Below, one piece after another: positions 5,565 to 5,692 of a DNA stretch of 5,692 bases. This stretch comes from Ruminococcus sp. CAG:254 (lineage in GTDB: Bacteria > Bacillota > Clostridia > Oscillospirales > Ruminococcaceae). Under the pieces are notes generated by a model, which was given only the letters and a program-made list of their open reading frames with translations, was not told the DNA's origin and made no database searches. Numbering within the stretch: the stretch's first letter is position 1; each line of letters begins with the position of its first letter. The position numbers and the translations under genes are program-made. The DNA is taken from the NCBI GenBank assembly GCA_000433635.1, contig HF997879.1, forward strand, positions 16,473 to 22,164, in the 5' to 3' direction.

Positions 5565-5692
5565 TCAGAGCAAGCAGCTGAATCCTGCTTCCAGGGAAAA
5601 CAACTGCGTGAGAGTCGACAGAATCGCTTCGCTGTCTGCCGATAAAGGGCAACTTTCTTCTAGGAAAACCACCCAAATCCGGTTCGGCAAGG
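5565..5692 (-). CDS. C-terminal fragment of an unrecognised protein
   Basis: A minus-strand frame is open from the window edge to a TGA at 5565-5567, giving 41 codons of a protein whose start lies outside. The visible residues begin LPNRIWVVFLEESCPLSADS and then form a likely amphipathic helix (EAILSTLTQLFSLEAGF) before ending CLL. I do not recognise the family. Support is indirect: a strong terminator lies just downstream, the stop is well placed for it, and the composition looks protein-like. Of the other two minus frames, one hits a stop at once and one runs on through the terminator, the tRNA-Pro promoter and the tRNA, so it is not credible. The alternative is a non-coding RNA ending at the same terminator. 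Confidence 0.55.
   Translation of the reverse strand, partial: LPNRIWVVFLEESCPLSADSEAILSTLTQLFSLEAGFSCLL

Noticed and set aside
5137..5676. Minus-strand open frame of 179 codons covering tRNA-Pro
   Set aside because: It runs through a strong terminator, a consensus promoter, a tRNA gene and a second terminator, so it cannot be a real coding region.

Overview
The window looks like ordinary chromosome of a low-to-mid GC Gram-positive bacterium of the Clostridia, plausibly an Oscillospiraceae/Ruminococcus-like gut organism. The pointers are near-consensus SigA-type promoters (TTGACA-N17-TATAAT), strong purine-rich Shine-Dalgarno sites, three tRNAs with genomically encoded CCA, lipoproteins with long Ser/Asp/Glu linkers and a BspA-type leucine-rich repeat protein. 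The genus is an inference from style; no database was consulted. Every supported gene lies on the minus strand, so the biological reading order runs from right to left.

Right edge to left: (1) 5565-5692 is probably the C-terminal tail of an unrecognised protein whose start lies outside the window, closed by an intrinsic terminator at 5501-5541. (2) A single tRNA-Pro(UGG) at 5342-5418 has its own consensus promoter and terminator. (3) An AT-rich gap of about 155 bases (5141-5295) has no gene but holds an imperfect inverted repeat. (4) A two-gene tRNA unit, tRNA-Thr(UGU) then tRNA-Tyr(GUA), runs from a consensus promoter to a 14-bp-stem terminator at 4864-4904. (5) typA/bipA (ribosome-associated GTPase) is followed after 33 bases by a short BspA-like LRR lipoprotein and after a further 61 bases by a Ser/Asp-rich lipoprotein. 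No terminator or convincing promoter separates them, so they read as one operon, ending in a terminator at 1287-1326. (6) serC (phosphoserine aminotransferase) has its own perfect promoter and a leader of about 93 bases that begins with a hairpin, and it ends 19 bases from the left edge.

The genes do not form a single pathway: SerC makes phosphoserine for serine and PLP synthesis, TypA acts on the ribosome, the tRNAs serve translation, and the two lipoproteins are predicted to sit on the outer face of the cytoplasmic membrane with domains reaching into or through the wall. I found no mobile element, CRISPR array, defence system, rRNA or riboswitch of a class I recognise, and no stretch over 300 bases lacks a gene. 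The points most worth a second look are the coupling of typA to two surface lipoproteins, the double low-complexity architecture of the second lipoprotein, an in-frame ATG lying exactly at the predicted serC transcription start, and the truncated gene at the right edge.
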